DNA of 64,000 bases, from the NCBI GenBank assembly GCA_029582155.1, contig CM055895.1, forward strand, positions 53,597,250-53,661,249. Reading direction: 5' to 3'. Below the pieces are notes generated by a model that was given only the letters and a program-made list of their open reading frames with translations, had not been told where the DNA came from and ran no database searches. The stretch's first letter is position 1. Each line of letters begins with the position of its first letter. A program made the translations under genes and the position numbers. The DNA is from Panopea generosa (lineage: Eukaryota > Mollusca > Bivalvia > Adapedonta > Hiatellidae). This document shows, in pieces, positions 34,190 through 48,094 of the stretch.

Positions 34190-34767
34190 CTCTTAGCTTC
34201 AAAATTTGGCAAAATCTCGCATCTATTGAGTATGCGCTCATGACATATTCTGAAAACACTGAACAGATTTCATTGAAACTTATTTGCAGTGTTCCTTGGT
34301 GGTGCACTATTGCCCTCCTCAATTACAACATAGCTAATGTTACTAAAAAAGACAAAAATTTCAAACATAGTCTCCTTTGAAATCTTTCATTCAATGCCAA
34401 TCAAATTTATGTGCACGGTCCATGTGTCAACAACCTTCATGAAGTTTTATTTTTGTCATCATGTAAAATAAAAGATGGCAGCTATAGTGCCACAAAGAGT
34501 TATATAGGGGAAAAGTATAAAAATTAGTGCTTGGAAATCATCAGGGTCATTTCAATGTAATGAAAAATTAAGATTCACTGTTTGTCCTGATTGAAAATAA
34601 AAACTACATTCAAACCAAAAACAACAGAGGACCAGTTTTATTTCTGTGTTTTTATAAAAATTATACATGAGTAGAATAAAAACAAAACAAATAAGGAGCA
34701 TTGACTGGTATTCTTCTTTCAATAGCATTCGGGTTGTCCGAGATTTTGAATACAAGAGTGATTTTTA

Positions 34768-36255
34768 GCTCTACTGGCCAAAGGCCAGAAGTGCTTATGA
34801 GATGGCGTGTTGTCTGTCGTCCGTCGTCTGTCGTCTGTTAGCAGCACTTTCTCTGAAACCACTAGGCCAATTAAACTGAAACTTCACATGCATGTTTCTG
34901 TTGCATAGGAGACTATACAGAAGATTTTTTTTTTTTCGATCTGAAATCTTTATCTATATCGATCTATATCTTCACAGAAGCATTGTTTGGTGAAGGAGAT
35001 TCAGATTTGTAAAAATGAATGGGTTCCACTGTCTTAAGGGGTCAGGAGGGGCCCCAATAGGGTACAAATTTGGATTTACTAAAATCGTTTTCTTAACAAC
35101 CGGTATGTCAGATTTGTTCATATTTGGCATAAATTATCCCTATGTTTAGGGGTTTGATTGTAGATAAGAATTTAGGAGCTAAAATTTATAGGGGTCCTGT
35201 AAGGGGACTTAGAATTTTACATAAGGATACTATGGGAAAACAGAAAATTCTCTTTTTCTTTCATCTATTCTGAAACCACAAGGCCAATTAAACTGAAACT
35301 TCACATGCATGTTTCTGTTGCATAGAAGACTATACAGAAGATTTTTTTTTTTTATCTGAAATCCAAGATGGCCACCGTTACTAAAAATAGTCCAAAATTA
35401 AAAAAATCTGCTTCTCATGAACAGCCCAGCATATTTTCAAAATTTATGTAGTAATGATGACCAACTATAGTATTGTTAGATTTGTTCAAATGGTGTCCCT
35501 CAGGTTAAAAATGACCCCGCCCCGAGGGTTCAATTATGGGACACATGTTATAATTTTTTTTTTTTTTTTTTTTTTTTTAAATGGAAATGATTTTGCCTAT
35601 ATCTTCACAGAAGCATTGTTTGGTGAAGGAAGTTCACATTTGTAAAAATGAATGGGTTCTTCTGTCTTAAGGGGTCAAGAGGGGCCCAAAAAGGGTACAA
35701 ATTTGGATTTACTAAAACCGTTTTCTTAACAACCGGTATGTCAGATTTGCACATATTTGGCATAAATATCCCTATGTGTAGGGGTTTGATTGCAGATGAG
35801 AATTAAGGGGCTAAAATTTATAGGGGCCCTGTAAGGGGACTTAGAATTTTACATAGGATTACTATGGGAAAACAGAAAATTCTCTTTTTCTTTCATCTAT
35901 TCTGAAACCACAAGGCCAGTTAAACTGAAACTTCACATGCATGTTTCTGTTGCATAGAAGACTATACAGATGACTTTTTTTTTTTTCGATCGGATATTCA
36001 AGATGGCCGCCATTACTAAAAATAGTCCAAAACTTACAAAATCTTCTTCTCATGAATGGCCCAGCATATTTTCAAAATGATTATGTAATAATGATGACCA
36101 ACTATAGTTTTGTTACATTTGTTCAAATCGTGTCCCAAGGGTTAAATAAGACCCCCCCCCCCCGATATTTCTATTGCAATGGAGAATTTCAAAAAGTGCT
36201 ATGGCCACTATGAGTCAGTAGAGCGTCCTTAGGCCCTCTTGGGCCTCTTGTTCAT
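34768..36255. mobile_element. Interspersed repeat with TAGCTCTACTGGCC end
   Basis: Starts TAGCTCTACTGGCCAAAGGC and ends near AGTCAGTAGAGCGTCC and CTCTTGGGCCTCTTGTT. The interior contains a tandem duplication with period 633 bp (TTCACAGAAG at 34971 and 35604; the ACCGGTATGTCAGATTTG block twice; three partial copies of CTTCACATGCATGTTTCTGT). No open frame of note. I recognise this end sequence as typical of dispersed mollusc repeats but cannot name the family. Confidence 0.75.
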
Positions 36256-38329
36256 GTGTAAAGCAGAAAAAATGGGTTACTTTTTGACTGGGTTGCATTC
36301 AGCAACGTTAAACTGCAAGCACATTTTACTGCCTAGTTCCCTAAAATTATTGTGTACTGTGTGCTAATTTGAGGTTGAGCCAGTGTTCAGGAAAATGTAT
36401 ACGCAAATGTTTAACTGAACTGAACACAGCCCAGGTAACTTGTTGTCAGTAATGTTCTGTACAGTTTTTAAAATAATATGGAATTCCTTAAGTATATTGT
36501 ACCGTACACATTTGAACTTGTGTTCACATTGTTTGTTTCATCAGTTCGGGTTTCTGCTTTTTGACTGCTGTTAAACAGTGTTCGAGGTAATGCAAGGTTA
36601 ACTTAAAGTTATGTAGTTTTAATGTTTACATAAAATGATTTTGGGGCGGGGACTCAATTTAAATATGAAAGATTCATATAAAATATCTGCCTTTATTTTG
36701 TCTAAAAAAATCTTTGATGTAAGAAGTCTCTTTTAATAAAATGTTTTTATGAAAATGTAATTAATTTTAACTGGCTATGCTTACCAACAGAATGTGTTTC
36801 ACAATGTTAAAATGGAGTTTTGTTGTAAATGTGACAAACAGTTGAATATTAACCCATGGGTCAGTTGTGTGTGATTGTGTACTGTGAGTTACTGTAAATT
36901 GTGCGTTTAGATATCCACTGTAGATGTTGTTAAATGTAAACTTTTTTGAAACCTACCTTCAATTAGGAGCAGATTGCTGCTAATTATGTCTCCCTACCCC
37001 CACACATACAATTTAGGGGAGACATTGTTGTTAGTCTTGAGATCTGACTATCTGTCTGTCTGTCACAAATCATGTCCACATCACAAAATTTTAATGCATG
37101 AAGAGATTTTTGAATACTTTGACACATGTTTGCATATTAAAACAATATGCAGAGTGCAGTTTCCAGCTATGTTGGGTCAAGGTCATATTGAAAGGGAAAA
37201 TAGGCAATATTAATTTTCATGTTCATTTCATTTCTTTTTAACGGCTTGAGGGATTTTATGATAACTTAATTGGCACAAATGTTCTACATATCAAAACGCT
37301 GCACAGATCATCCGTCCATCCTGCCGTACATGCATCCATTCTGCCGTACATCCGTCCACTCCGTAAAGCTTTTTACTTTTTGACTAAGAGCTGGGAGAGA
37401 CATGTATGTTTTTGTGACAAAAAAACAACCATCTGGTTGAATATGTGAGGTTGCTGTGTTATAGTGTTTATTTATCCATGGGCGAATGCCCTGGGGATTT
37501 CTCATGTCACTCATATATTCTGTGTTATATTGTAGGGATCTTTCATGGTTATTAGGTTGAGGTTATATTACTAAGACTACATCATTATCCATGTGGGATA
37601 GAAAAATCTCACCTAAGGGGTCAAAATTACATGCAGGGGTAATACTGTGTAATTTTGACCCAGTGGGGAGATAATTCAAACTCATGATGGATTGTTTTTC
37701 CCATTCATCTCAGTCAAATAATAGATCCTTGATAATGGCCATCATCATAAAAATAGACTTTTTTTATCTTTTTTAAATGCCAAAAATCTCACATATCAAG
37801 TAATCGACATTTTAAAGTACATGCATATACAAAAAGATAAACTTGTTAATCTTCCCGCACATTGTTTGAATACATTTCAAATTTACATTATGTAAGATGT
37901 CATAAAATATAAGATGACGTAACATCTTGTCTTGTGAGAAAACTCACATGGCATGGAAGATAGAGTTTTCCTTCATTTCTATGAGCTGAAATGGAAAAAA
38001 AAGATATTCCAACACAAGGTTTTTTTAATTAATGAGATTGAATCATACATCAAGCTACCAGTGTGACTAGATAGAGCTATTAACCTATATTTCAAATATC
38101 TGGCTGTTCTAGATCTATAGAAGCTGTAGACTTATACACATGTACTGTAGTTGGCTAGATAGAATGTTACGTCTTATACTATATCCAGAATATCTTGTGT
38201 GACTAGATAGAATCTTTAAGCTTATTGTTATTTTCTAAACATTATCAATGTTCTGTGTAACTAGAATGATCTTTGTGTTTCATTACCCATTATTTTAGGT
38301 TATGAAAAACTCTCTGACCCAACCAGGTT

Positions 38330-38640
38330 CAATTCAAACCAACCAATCCAATTCCATGTTACAATGAAAGCAAAGTTTCTATTGGTTGAAATTCCATGTT
38401 TCAATTAAAGCAAGGTTTCTATTGGTGGAAATTCCCAGTTACAATAATTCTTAAGAAAAGTTTCTATTGGTTGCATATGTGTGTTATAATGAAAACTATG
38501 TTTCTATTGTTTGAAATACCGTGTAACAATAATTATTAATAAAAGCTTCTATTGGTTGAATATCAGTGTTATAATGAAAACTATGTTTCTATTCGTTGAA
38601 ATTCAGTGTTACAAAAAATGCAAGGTTTCTCTTTATTGAA
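38330..38640. repeat. ~43-bp tandem repeat, about 7 copies
   Basis: AGTTTCTATTGGTTGAAATT and CCATGTTACAATGAAAGCAA alternate with small changes. Contains repeated ATTGG (inverted CCAAT) phrases. Confidence 0.8.
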
Positions 38641-39167
38641 TTCACGATAATCTCAAGCAAGGATTTATATAGAGAAGGAAAAGCAGCCGATTTGGATTTT
38701 ATGAACGTTCGCATATTTTTGCAAAATCTCCCGAAATCCCGTTTTCTATTATCCTAATTTCTATTCATCTCAGAAATACAAATCAAAATTCTTGCTTTGC
38801 ACAACAAAATTTTCTTGTGCTATTTTATCACCACTTAGTAGGGAGATGCAAGATTCTTGCATACTGGATAAGGACTTCTGCATATATTTATACAGGGTAC
38901 AAAGTTTTCATTCTACACCCCTTACGCATGCTTATCTTAATCTCCTCGTGCTATGACTTAATGCCATTCATGAAATCCTTATGCTATGACAAATTTCACG
39001 TGCCATATAATGTAGTGCCATTAATAAAATCCTCTGTGTGACATGTTCCTTACACAGTAACATGTTCATCAATGAATACTATAGTATCCTTATGCTATTA
39101 TAAAAAAATAAATTTGAATTATCTTAAAAAATCACACAGGGTTGCATACAAGAAAAAGTATATTTTA

Positions 39168-39286
39168 TGGGGTTTTTTTTGGTGCGGATTGAAAACTCCA
39201 TCCCCCGGGATAAATAATTTGGTGGCGATTTACCGACAAAACAGTTATCGCTCGGGACGGAATTTTCAATCCGCACCTCAAACCCA
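39168..39286. mobile_element. Foldback MITE, GGTGCGGATTGAAAA arms
   Basis: GGTGCGGATTGAAAACTCC at 39181 is matched by the inverted GGAATTTTCAATCCGCACC ending near 39277. The match extends outward through GGGTTT/AAACCC and inward through CCCGGG. The arms are about 35 bp around a short loop. GC content is well above the intron average. Confidence 0.8.
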
Positions 39287-39990
39287 TGAATGATACTTAT
39301 TTTCCTATCCGTCTATATAAGTCCTTGACTCAATTGAGCATGAACACATGAAGCAGAGGCAGATACTTTGTTACACTGGCTCTGAAAAGAAACATATAAG
39401 TGTTGGAAGCAGCCATTTTCTTCTCTGCCGAAGTATAGGGTTCCTTTCAATTGTTTGACACAATTTTTCTGTTGTATATCACATGTCCTTACATTTCATA
39501 TTACTAGTATTGCGTGTTTGTAAAATCTTGGCACCGATGTTTTATTACATTTATTGATAATGGTATATACACTTAGTTGAGATTGTCCTTTACATAATTA
39601 GATAAAGGTTTAATTAATTTTATTGTTTTGTGTAATTGTATTATATAACTGCACATCTGTATGTTTTAACTTGTAAGAAATTGTTTGCAAATCAGTTTTA
39701 TTGTGTTTAAATTGAAATTATTAATTTGTATCAATGGAAGGAAGTGAGTTTTAATTGATCTTTTAGCTTTTCTTTGTATTTTCTTTATAATTAAGCAGAA
39801 AAAGAATCATATCAATTTTATAACTTTTTTATAATGTTAATTAATGTAAATTACTTTATTAAAGATTAAAATAGATGTTATTTTGTACTTTTATTTTTAT
39901 GGAACTATTTCTGAAATTAACAGCTTTTCTTTTTCAATACTAGTTTCAGACTGTTGTACTTGTGATAAAGGGATGAATGAAAATGGATGA

Positions 39991-40029
39991 GGGGGGTGGG
40001 GTGGGGGTGGGGGGGTTGGGGTTGGTGGA
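39991..40029 (+). repeat. G-rich tract, potential G-quadruplex
   Basis: Several G runs of three to seven within 40 bp (GGGGGGTGGGGTGGGGGTGG and onward). The spacing permits intramolecular G4 folding in DNA or in the pre-mRNA, since G lies on the sense strand. Confidence 0.8.
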
Positions 40030-40214
40030 GGCTAATAATAAATATATTTTTTTACTTTATAGTTCAGATTGATTATTTTTCTCAGTATGTTATGTAATAC
40101 ATTTAAATACATTCTTTATTTTGGAATTTTTTACCACTTATTAGGAATTGTGAACTATTTTTACTACATGACCTGGAGAGGTGATAAAAAAATATTATAA
40201 TAGGGAACATGTGA

Positions 40215-40715
40215 TTTCATTTTATTCCTTGTTTCTGGCCAAGTTGCCGAACATTTAGAAATGAAGAGTGGAATTAACAATTATTCCTTGATTCAAGCCA
40301 AGTTGTTCCTTAATTCAAGTTAAGTTGTTCCTTGATTTAAGTTAAATGTTTTGAAGTTTGGAAATAAAGAATGGAATTTACATTGTTCCTTGATTCAAGC
40401 CAAGTTGTTCCTTGATTCAAGTTAAGTGTTTTGAAGTTTAGAAATACATTGTTCCTTGATTCAAGCCAAGTTGTACCTTGATTCAAGCTGAGTTGTTCCT
40501 TGATTCAAGTAAAGTGTTTTGAAGTTTGGAAATAAAGAGTGGAACTTACATTGTTCCTTGATTCAAGCCAAGTTGTTCCTTGATTCAAGTTAGGCTGTTC
40601 CTTGATTCAAGCCAAGTTGTTCCTTTATTCAAGTGAAGTGTTTTGAAGTTTGGAAATAAAGAGTGGAATTTACATTGTTCCTTGATTCAAGCCAAGTGGC
40701 CAAACATTTGAAAAT
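40215..40715. repeat. Tandem repeat around TTGTTCCTTGATTCAAG
   Basis: TTGTTCCTTGATTCAAGCCA and GTTTTGAAGTTTGGAAATAA recur in composite units of roughly 80-140 bp, each with one to three copies of the first phrase. Confidence 0.85.
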
Positions 40716-41178
40716 AAAAAGTGACTTTTACATGTTATATTTATTAAAGCATTGATAATTTTGATGTTTCGTATTAAAAAAAAAACGATAGCTATGCAAA
40801 TTAAAGTTTATTATCTTATTATTAATAACAAGCTTACATCTTGATGACAAATTTACATATGAAATTTATATATTTATAAAAAAAATAAGGTTAATGAAAT
40901 TGTCGTAATTATAAAGCCATATATGTTTGTATAAGCTAGTTTTGTATGGTTTACTCAACATATTTAGTAATACTGTACCACGATAAAATTGTGATTGTTT
41001 GTGATTTTAGATAACCACAGAAACACTGTTAAATGAAGAAAAAAAAATCTTCCATGTATATTTCTCTATTAAACACAGCAAATAATGAAAAACTGGATTT
41101 TTCGAAGGGTGACAACCTGTTCTTTTTCAATTTACGTATATGCGTATCTGTAATTTTTTGTTTTTCATGTAATTTCAG

Positions 41179-41271
41179 AAGAAGTTAAAAAGGAATCGGC
41201 AATAGACCAACTTGCAGCCCGCCTCTCGGAGCCTCGGGAGGATGATGTCGACAAACAAGATGGAGAACCTG
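41179..41271 (+). CDS. ANK: Ankyrin exon 14 of window: short acidic cassette
   Basis: Phase 1 to phase 1, 93 nt. The split codon gives Glu, then EVKKESAIDQLAARLSEPRE and DDVDKQDGEP. Acceptor GTAATTTCAG is good; donor CCTG|GTGTGT is acceptable. If unspliced, the frame ends within three codons at TAA (41278-41280). Function is not recognisable; it fits the series of interchangeable regulatory cassettes that precedes the giant exon. Confidence 0.85.
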
Positions 41272-42512
41272 GTGTGTAACTATAAATAGTAACATCACTG
41301 CTGCAACGCCTGTCATGTGATCTGGTCATGTGACCTTATTGTGTGACAAACTTAAAACCCATTCTGGTCATGCAATATTAATAATTCATTTTATTATTTT
41401 TTTCATTTTTTTGTTTTTGTAAAATTGTAAGGAGCATTGTGGTTACATTCAAAACTGTAATGAAAGCAAATTTTTGTAGAGATATTGACATATGAACAAA
41501 AAGGGATTTACAAATCTACTTATTTCAAATTCAGATAGTTTTCAGAAATTGTTAGTTCTCTGCGAAAATTTGTTTTCATTATGCATGTTTACGTATATTT
41601 ATTTTTCATGTCTCATAAGAGTTTGATATTTGTTACCGCAAACTAGATTTGTCTCTTTTATTTATGCTTATACAAAAAATTGTATCGATAATTGGTTTAG
41701 AGAACAGATTTATCTAACACATTGATCAAAAAGAAATAAACCTGAAAATAAACAACCTTAAAAACTGATGGATATAAGTTGAATAAAAATACAGGAATAC
41801 TAATTACAGTATGATTAATCTGACAATGTATTAAGGATAACAAAATTTCAGTATATGAAAATTAAAAAATAAATATAAAGTTCAAGTACCATTGATGATA
41901 TCCATTGCAATATATATCATATGACCACAGTATATAATAGACACACGGGCATTATGTTACCATGGCAACTCAAAATATTAAGTGTAATTTTTCAATAGCC
42001 AATTGATTTCCCAGTCAAGTTTTATTAGTTGAATATTACCAAACTTTGCATGTCTCGTGTTTAACCCAGTCCAGTTTGATGTTTTATTTTATATGTTTAT
42101 GACCTGAGCCCTATTTTACATTTCCTGTATCAGTTTTAAACCAGTTCATTATTTGTATAACTGGCAGAACCCAGTTTGGCCAAGGTAAATTGGACCTATT
42201 AATTGCATGGTTTTGGCATACCCCAGCCAACATAACATTGAATTGAAGGACAAGTGCATGCTGTGGGGTTTGGTTAAAGGACATATTTAATTTCGTTGAT
42301 GGTTTCCCAACCATGTAGCCTAGTTGTGAATTCAGCTCGATAGTTTAATAGTTTTAGCATTGCCCAGTGCAGTGATATTGTATTGGACCAGTTATTTGTT
42401 GACCAGGATGTTGTTCTACTCAATCTCATTGAACCGTATCTTCCTGACTTGGTTTGAACTCCATCATTCAAGCATATAAACATATATAATGTATGTCCTG
42501 GCTGTGGGGCTA

Positions 42513-42774
42513 GGCCTGATTAGCTCAGTCTCTAGCACGTCTGATTATTAATACAGAGGTTGCAAGTTTGAATCCAGCCAGTCTCAGTGATGATTTATAT
42601 ACAACACTGTGTGTCATTATCATTCGTCTCTCACCGCTGATTCAAGTAGGAAAGTTATCAGTTACTTGCGGAGTTGAGTTTGCACAATTACTGGTTAACC
42701 TTCCAGGATCCCAGGAAAGAGTGGTTAGCCCTCAATGGTGTAAAAATGACACTAAAAAATCAATCAATCAATCT
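42513..42774 (+). mobile_element. tRNA-derived SINE, family A
   Basis: GGCCTGATTAGCTCAGTCTC (box A), CAAGTTTGAATCCAGCC (box B), GATGATTTATATACAACACT, GATTCAAGTAGGAAAGTTAT and a tail of CAATCAATCAATC. It lacks the AACTGATCGTCTGTTAGCC part of the body present in the 26379 copy. No clear target duplication. Confidence 0.88.
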
Positions 42775-45258
42775 GACTTTGGGCCGCAGTTGCACCAGTC
42801 ACATGGCAGTGAAAGCGTTACAGAACACAGGTTTTGAACTTATTAGGCTAGCTTACGGACAGGCTTATTTGTATACGCTTTTAATTCATAATCTATTATT
42901 AAGGGTAGTCGGAACAAATAAATGTATAATACTCAACTTTTCTGTACTGTACTGTGGTGGGTTAGGCTGTTGTACGCGTTTGTTATTACGGCATGTTTTG
43001 ATTTATATTCAGGTATCTATGAAATGCTCATTCGTATCAGGAAGTGTCGGAAAAAGTCACGTTCAATTTTGGTCTCGTTTTAACTCCATATTCTATGCAA
43101 AGATGTCACAAATATAAATAGAGCGGAAAGATGCAATTTCAAATATATATCTGAATGGACAAAAAACTTTGAAAATGGGGAAATAACATCATTTTATTAC
43201 CAAAAAGAAAAAAAAGTGAAGCAAAGACAAAAATTAACATCTACGCAAATAATATTTTGACTGTAACAAAATGAATCTATAAAAATTAAAGGTGATGCAA
43301 TTTTCTAGTACCTTTATTTTATTGTTCAAAAATTATGTCCACTTATACACTCGGTATTTAGTTACCGACACAGTTAAGTTTGTATTTTTTACCATTTTAT
43401 GAGAGGCAGCGGTTAATGTTTTGTACTACTAATTTTAAATGCTACTTAAAGTTCAAACTTTTTTTAGTACTTAAATTAATTATATATTGTGCAATGTTGA
43501 ATTGTTGGTAGAGTTTATTCCACTTTAAGAAAGGTACATTTAGTCAGTTTACATTAATTTTTTACATTAAATCTACATTTATTCTTAACACGATTAATTT
43601 TAATGAAAATATACACACAAAAAACTTGCATTAATTTACATTATGAATTATTATTATAATTAAAATATATAAAATTCAATATGTTTCATTAAAATATTTA
43701 AAGTCATTTAATTTACAATATCGTTATATACATGTATTAATATAATTATATATATGTCATATTTTATTTTCATGTATACAATTGAGTAGATCTCAAGTAA
43801 AACAAGACATTTTATATGCTGAAATCGACATTTGACTTAAGTTTTGTGTTCATGACAATTCTACTTTCAGTTTATATTTTATGTTACCATAATTTAGGAT
43901 TTTATTGACAATTGCATAATGTACGGTTTAGGTGTTTATTTTAACGAGTCGTACATGAAAGATGATACGTTTTTTAAACCCATCAATCGGCTAAAGTATG
44001 TCTAAATTTATTGATTTGTCAACATCTTGGCTGGATTGAAAAAGTTTTGAAATATATTGCTTTCGAGGAACGGCTTAGCTTTGAAAATATTCTAGAACAA
44101 AAATTGATTTTTTTGTAAAATCTCTCACACTTATAGGAAAGAAAGCAATCTTTATTGGAATATTTAAATTTTGAAATAATTACCAATGTGTCCTTCTATG
44201 AGAACTGGCAGACTGCTGTAAAAAATACAAGTTAAAACATAAAAAAAAATAGAATGTTTATTCACATAGAATGGTTTGAATAGTCGATGATATGCAAAAC
44301 TAGGAAAATGTCTCCAAAACATCATCGAGATAAGTTATAAAAATATACGTTCCTTTGAAAAAAAATGTTGTAAAGAAAAAGCCCTCTTTGGAAAAAGGCA
44401 ATTCAAAACGGAAGAAAAAAAAGTAGTGCTACTTGTCATAATAGAAAAAAAAACAGTGTACCTTTATTAAAATAATAACACATACGTTGTTCTAGCAATT
44501 AAAAGGGTTCCTTTCACACATGTATTATGCTGTTGATGCAATTGACTATAAACCAGTCTATGTTTTGTGCAAGTACTTCCTGTAGGTGTGAGTGGAGATA
44601 TGATAACTTTGATACCACTGTTCGTGCTTGTATTCATGTTTAAATTGTTTTGCAATAAACTAGCTGCTATTGTACCATACACTGTTTACTGTTTGTTTTA
44701 TTTTTGCAGCCATGTTGGTTGCAAAGCCTGCTGCTCCTTGATTGGTCCTCTGAAAAAAAAGTTAACCAATCCCATGATTCCTAGCCAAGTATCATACATT
44801 CAAATGACATGTTATATATCATACCTCATTATCATGTTTTGCCAAATGGTACAAGTCTTATTTATGGAATTAAATGCTGAAACATAATCTCGGTGCACAA
44901 TTTATTTAAGTTCGACACACAGTTGTGACGTTTGACACATACACAGTTGTAATATTTAAAGACAGTCAATGTACACCATAGAATACATGCTTTTAATTGT
45001 GTTTTTTTTTTATATTCACAAAGCTGTTTGTTGCTTTAAATGTTTTTTGTATCAACCACTAACCAAAAAGAAAATTTGTGCTTGAAAAATAAGTAAAAAA
45101 TCAAAATTTGCTATGTTTGTTGTCATGGGTTTGTTTTAAGAAAGAAATTAATCTGACAGGCGATTAAAAACAAAAATTCAGGATATTAAAAGCATGCATT
45201 CTTCAAGATGAAACACTCTGATTTCAAAGTGGTTAATTCTACCATAGCTGTATAGCAA

Positions 45259-45280
45259 ACACACACACACACACACACAC
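45259..45280. repeat. (CA)n microsatellite
   Basis: About 11 uninterrupted CA/AC dinucleotides. Confidence 0.95.
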
Positions 45281-47569
45281 ATTGATGTTGTCATTATATC
45301 TAGTCACTAGAACCATGCATGGCTGGATAGAAAAAAAACAACTAAACTGTTTTATCTTTTTTTGTGCCATCAGTAAATTAAAACTTTATAAAATTAGAGT
45401 AAAAAAAGTATTTGCTTGAAGTATTTTTTTTTTCAAATTTATTTACAAACCTGTCCTACCAATCAGTTTAATTTTTATTTTGTTTAATACTATATTTTTC
45501 AGTTGTCTTTAAGAAAAAAAAGAAATCTTTCTTTCTGGAGCTTGCTGCTCCGAGCATAAAATATCATCTCTCATTTTCATTTATTGTTAAAGAAACCTTT
45601 CTGACCATATTTGGTGTATCCGATAACAACAGAAGTTAGTCGAGATAAGGAGCAGCAGGCTGGGTTTATTCACGTTTGTTTTCCTGCAACTTTTTACATT
45701 TATTTCTCTGGCTGCTAACCACTCTGGCTTTTGTATTATGTCTTCTATTAAAACTGCATGGCATGTTTGTGTGTAGCTACCCAAGACCTATTTGGAATGT
45801 ACAGTAGTCTGTTTTTTAGCTCTACTAGTCCATTTATAAGCTCACCTGTATCTTCAGTTACTCTTATACTACTAGCATGTGTAACAGTAACATCATCTAC
45901 TTTGACGCCTGATAGCCTTAAAGGAACATCGGCTTTCGTAGTAAGCTCATCGTAAAAATAATCGTCATGATTTAACATCAAGCTTTCTAACAGTCGGCAA
46001 TCCAGACGTGTTTGTACAAAATCATGATCGGTATGTTTGATTAGAAACTAGTTATCAAGATGGAATTATCTGCTGCATTTAATGTATCTAGTAAATAATT
46101 TTATATAATAGCCCATGTGCTTTAAGTGAATACATCTGCACAATAAAGTCTGTCTGCTTATGGAAATCTGTCTGCTTTGAGGTTCTTAAGGAAATTGCTT
46201 AAGGAAAATCACTTTATGACATGTGTCTGCTTAAGAAAAGAATTTATCTGCTACCGGAAGTCTTTACTTCCAAGATGTCTGATTTGGTGGATCCTGTCTG
46301 CTTGAAAATGTCTTTTGTCGGCACTCGGAATGCCTGCTTGACAGAATTTTATATTTCATTTGAATAGTAAACAGTGACAGTGCCCAGTGTGATCACCATA
46401 GATTAGGGGCACAATGATTTAAAGAGTGGAGTGCACTGTAGATAAAACCCTAGATTTTATAGAATGTGTTGGGTCAGACATGAATGTTCTAGGTGCAGTA
46501 GTAGTTTTAGTTTTATGGGTGTGGGTTGTTATAATATGTAAGTTCAAATCATTATCAGGAGTTCAAATTTCGAGTGACATTTTTTTCTCACTTGACAGAA
46601 GATACCACTATGACCATCATAAAACAATTTAATCTTTAAAGCTGAAGTACACTACATTGATATGCATATACCGTCTAAACTCAACAAAGTGTGGCCCTGT
46701 TCACCTATTGCCAATTGATGGTTTCCTAGGTCTTGAACATTTTGCATGTGAATGGTTTTAATTAAATTCTTGCAAGAAAATTTCTGAAATTTTTTGCCTA
46801 AAATGTCTAAATATCTTGCAAAGCGCAACTCTGAAGCAATTTGGACATTGAAAACAAGACTTGCACAAGCTGATACAAACGCAATGCTTGCTTACACCAA
46901 ATATTCCACAAACCATTGATATAGTGGTTTTCTGAAACAAATATCTCTCTTTCAGTTGCATTATGTCTATAGTAAATTATGCATATGGCTTGGACTTTCC
47001 TTACAAAATCCAAAATGGCATGTCAGTTTTTAATAATCTGCCTAAAATGGTTCCCAGCAGTTTGCACATACATATAACAATGCTGCACCTGATTTACAAT
47101 ATTGGGGAAAATGGGATCCAGCACTTGAAACTTATTTTAGAAAAAAACAAGTTTTCAATTCAGTTTTGGTGGTAATTTCATTTTTGTTACATTTCACAAT
47201 TCTGTTTGATACATTATTTACATTGATTAAGTTTGTACTCCCAGGGCCCATTTCACTAAAGTTTATAAGTTTACAAACTTCTAAGTGTCAAATTTTTACT
47301 GCACAAATGAAATGTTCCTAGGTGTCCTAATTTGTTTGTATGAAAATCTTAAGACTTACAAAGGTTAGTGAAATGGAACTCCCATTTCTACAAGTGAAGT
47401 TAAGTAAGTTTTCAGCTGCAACTGTGCTGGATCCATTTTATTGTAAATCACATACAGCACACTGGTTCAGTTTGTTTTCTCTGTTTGATGTTTTATTTGT
47501 CACGCAACACACTACAAAACTAATATCTGGCCATGCATTCACAGCTGTCCATGAACGCATACCTAAATC

Positions 47570-47930
47570 TGCCATGTATCATTGTCAACAATCTTGTATC
47601 TGACCATGCATCCTTGTCAACAATCTTATATCTGACCATGCATCCTTGTCAAACGCACAAACTGATATCTGACCATATGTCGACAAACACAAACTGATAC
47701 CTTACAATGCAACATTGTCACCAAACACAAACTGATATCTTGCCATGCAACATTGTCAACAAACACAAACTGATATCTTACCATGCAACATTGTCAACAA
47801 ACACAAACTGATATCTTGCCATGCAACATTGTCAACAAACACAAACTGATATCTTGCCAAACAACTTTGACAACAAACACAAACTGATATCTTGCCATGC
47901 AACATTGTCATTGTCAAACAAACCCAGGTA
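47570..47930. repeat. 39-bp tandem repeat, about 8 copies
   Basis: CCATGCAACATTGTCAACAA then ACACAAACTGATATCTTG is repeated; early copies near 47570-47680 are more diverged. Confidence 0.9.
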
Positions 47931-48094
47931 AATATATAATGATTAAGCCAACCACATATAGTAATGTTGCATTTATCACTAAATAGACAATAGTATTATG
48001 GTACAATATTAACCAATCGAAATAAGGTTGTAAATTGTAAGGTACTCTCTCTGTATATACATACTAAGTATTGTAGGAGATCAAATGAATGTAC

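Larger units (their letters stand above)
33025..41178. other. 8.2-kb intron with MITEs and repeats
   Basis: Holds an (AT)n tract (33852-33872), the second piggyBac-like MITE (33961-34189), a 1.5-kb interspersed repeat (34768-36255), a foldback element (39168-39286), a TTTCTATTGGTTGAA repeat (38330-38640), a G-rich tract (39991-40029) and a CCTTGATTCAAG repeat (40215-40715). No exon recognised. Confidence 0.65.

Noticed and set aside
44709-44742. Strong acceptor TTTATTTTTGCAG followed by AMLVAKPAAP and a stop
   Set aside because: Only ten codons before the stop, with no supported poly(A) site; not enough to call an alternative last exon.
45501-45610. Acceptor ATATTTTTCAG with a phase 1 frame VVFKKKKKSFFLELAAPS...
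   Set aside because: Composition is hydrophobic and Lys-rich, unlike the acidic cassettes; the only donor in phase is weak (GTGTAT).
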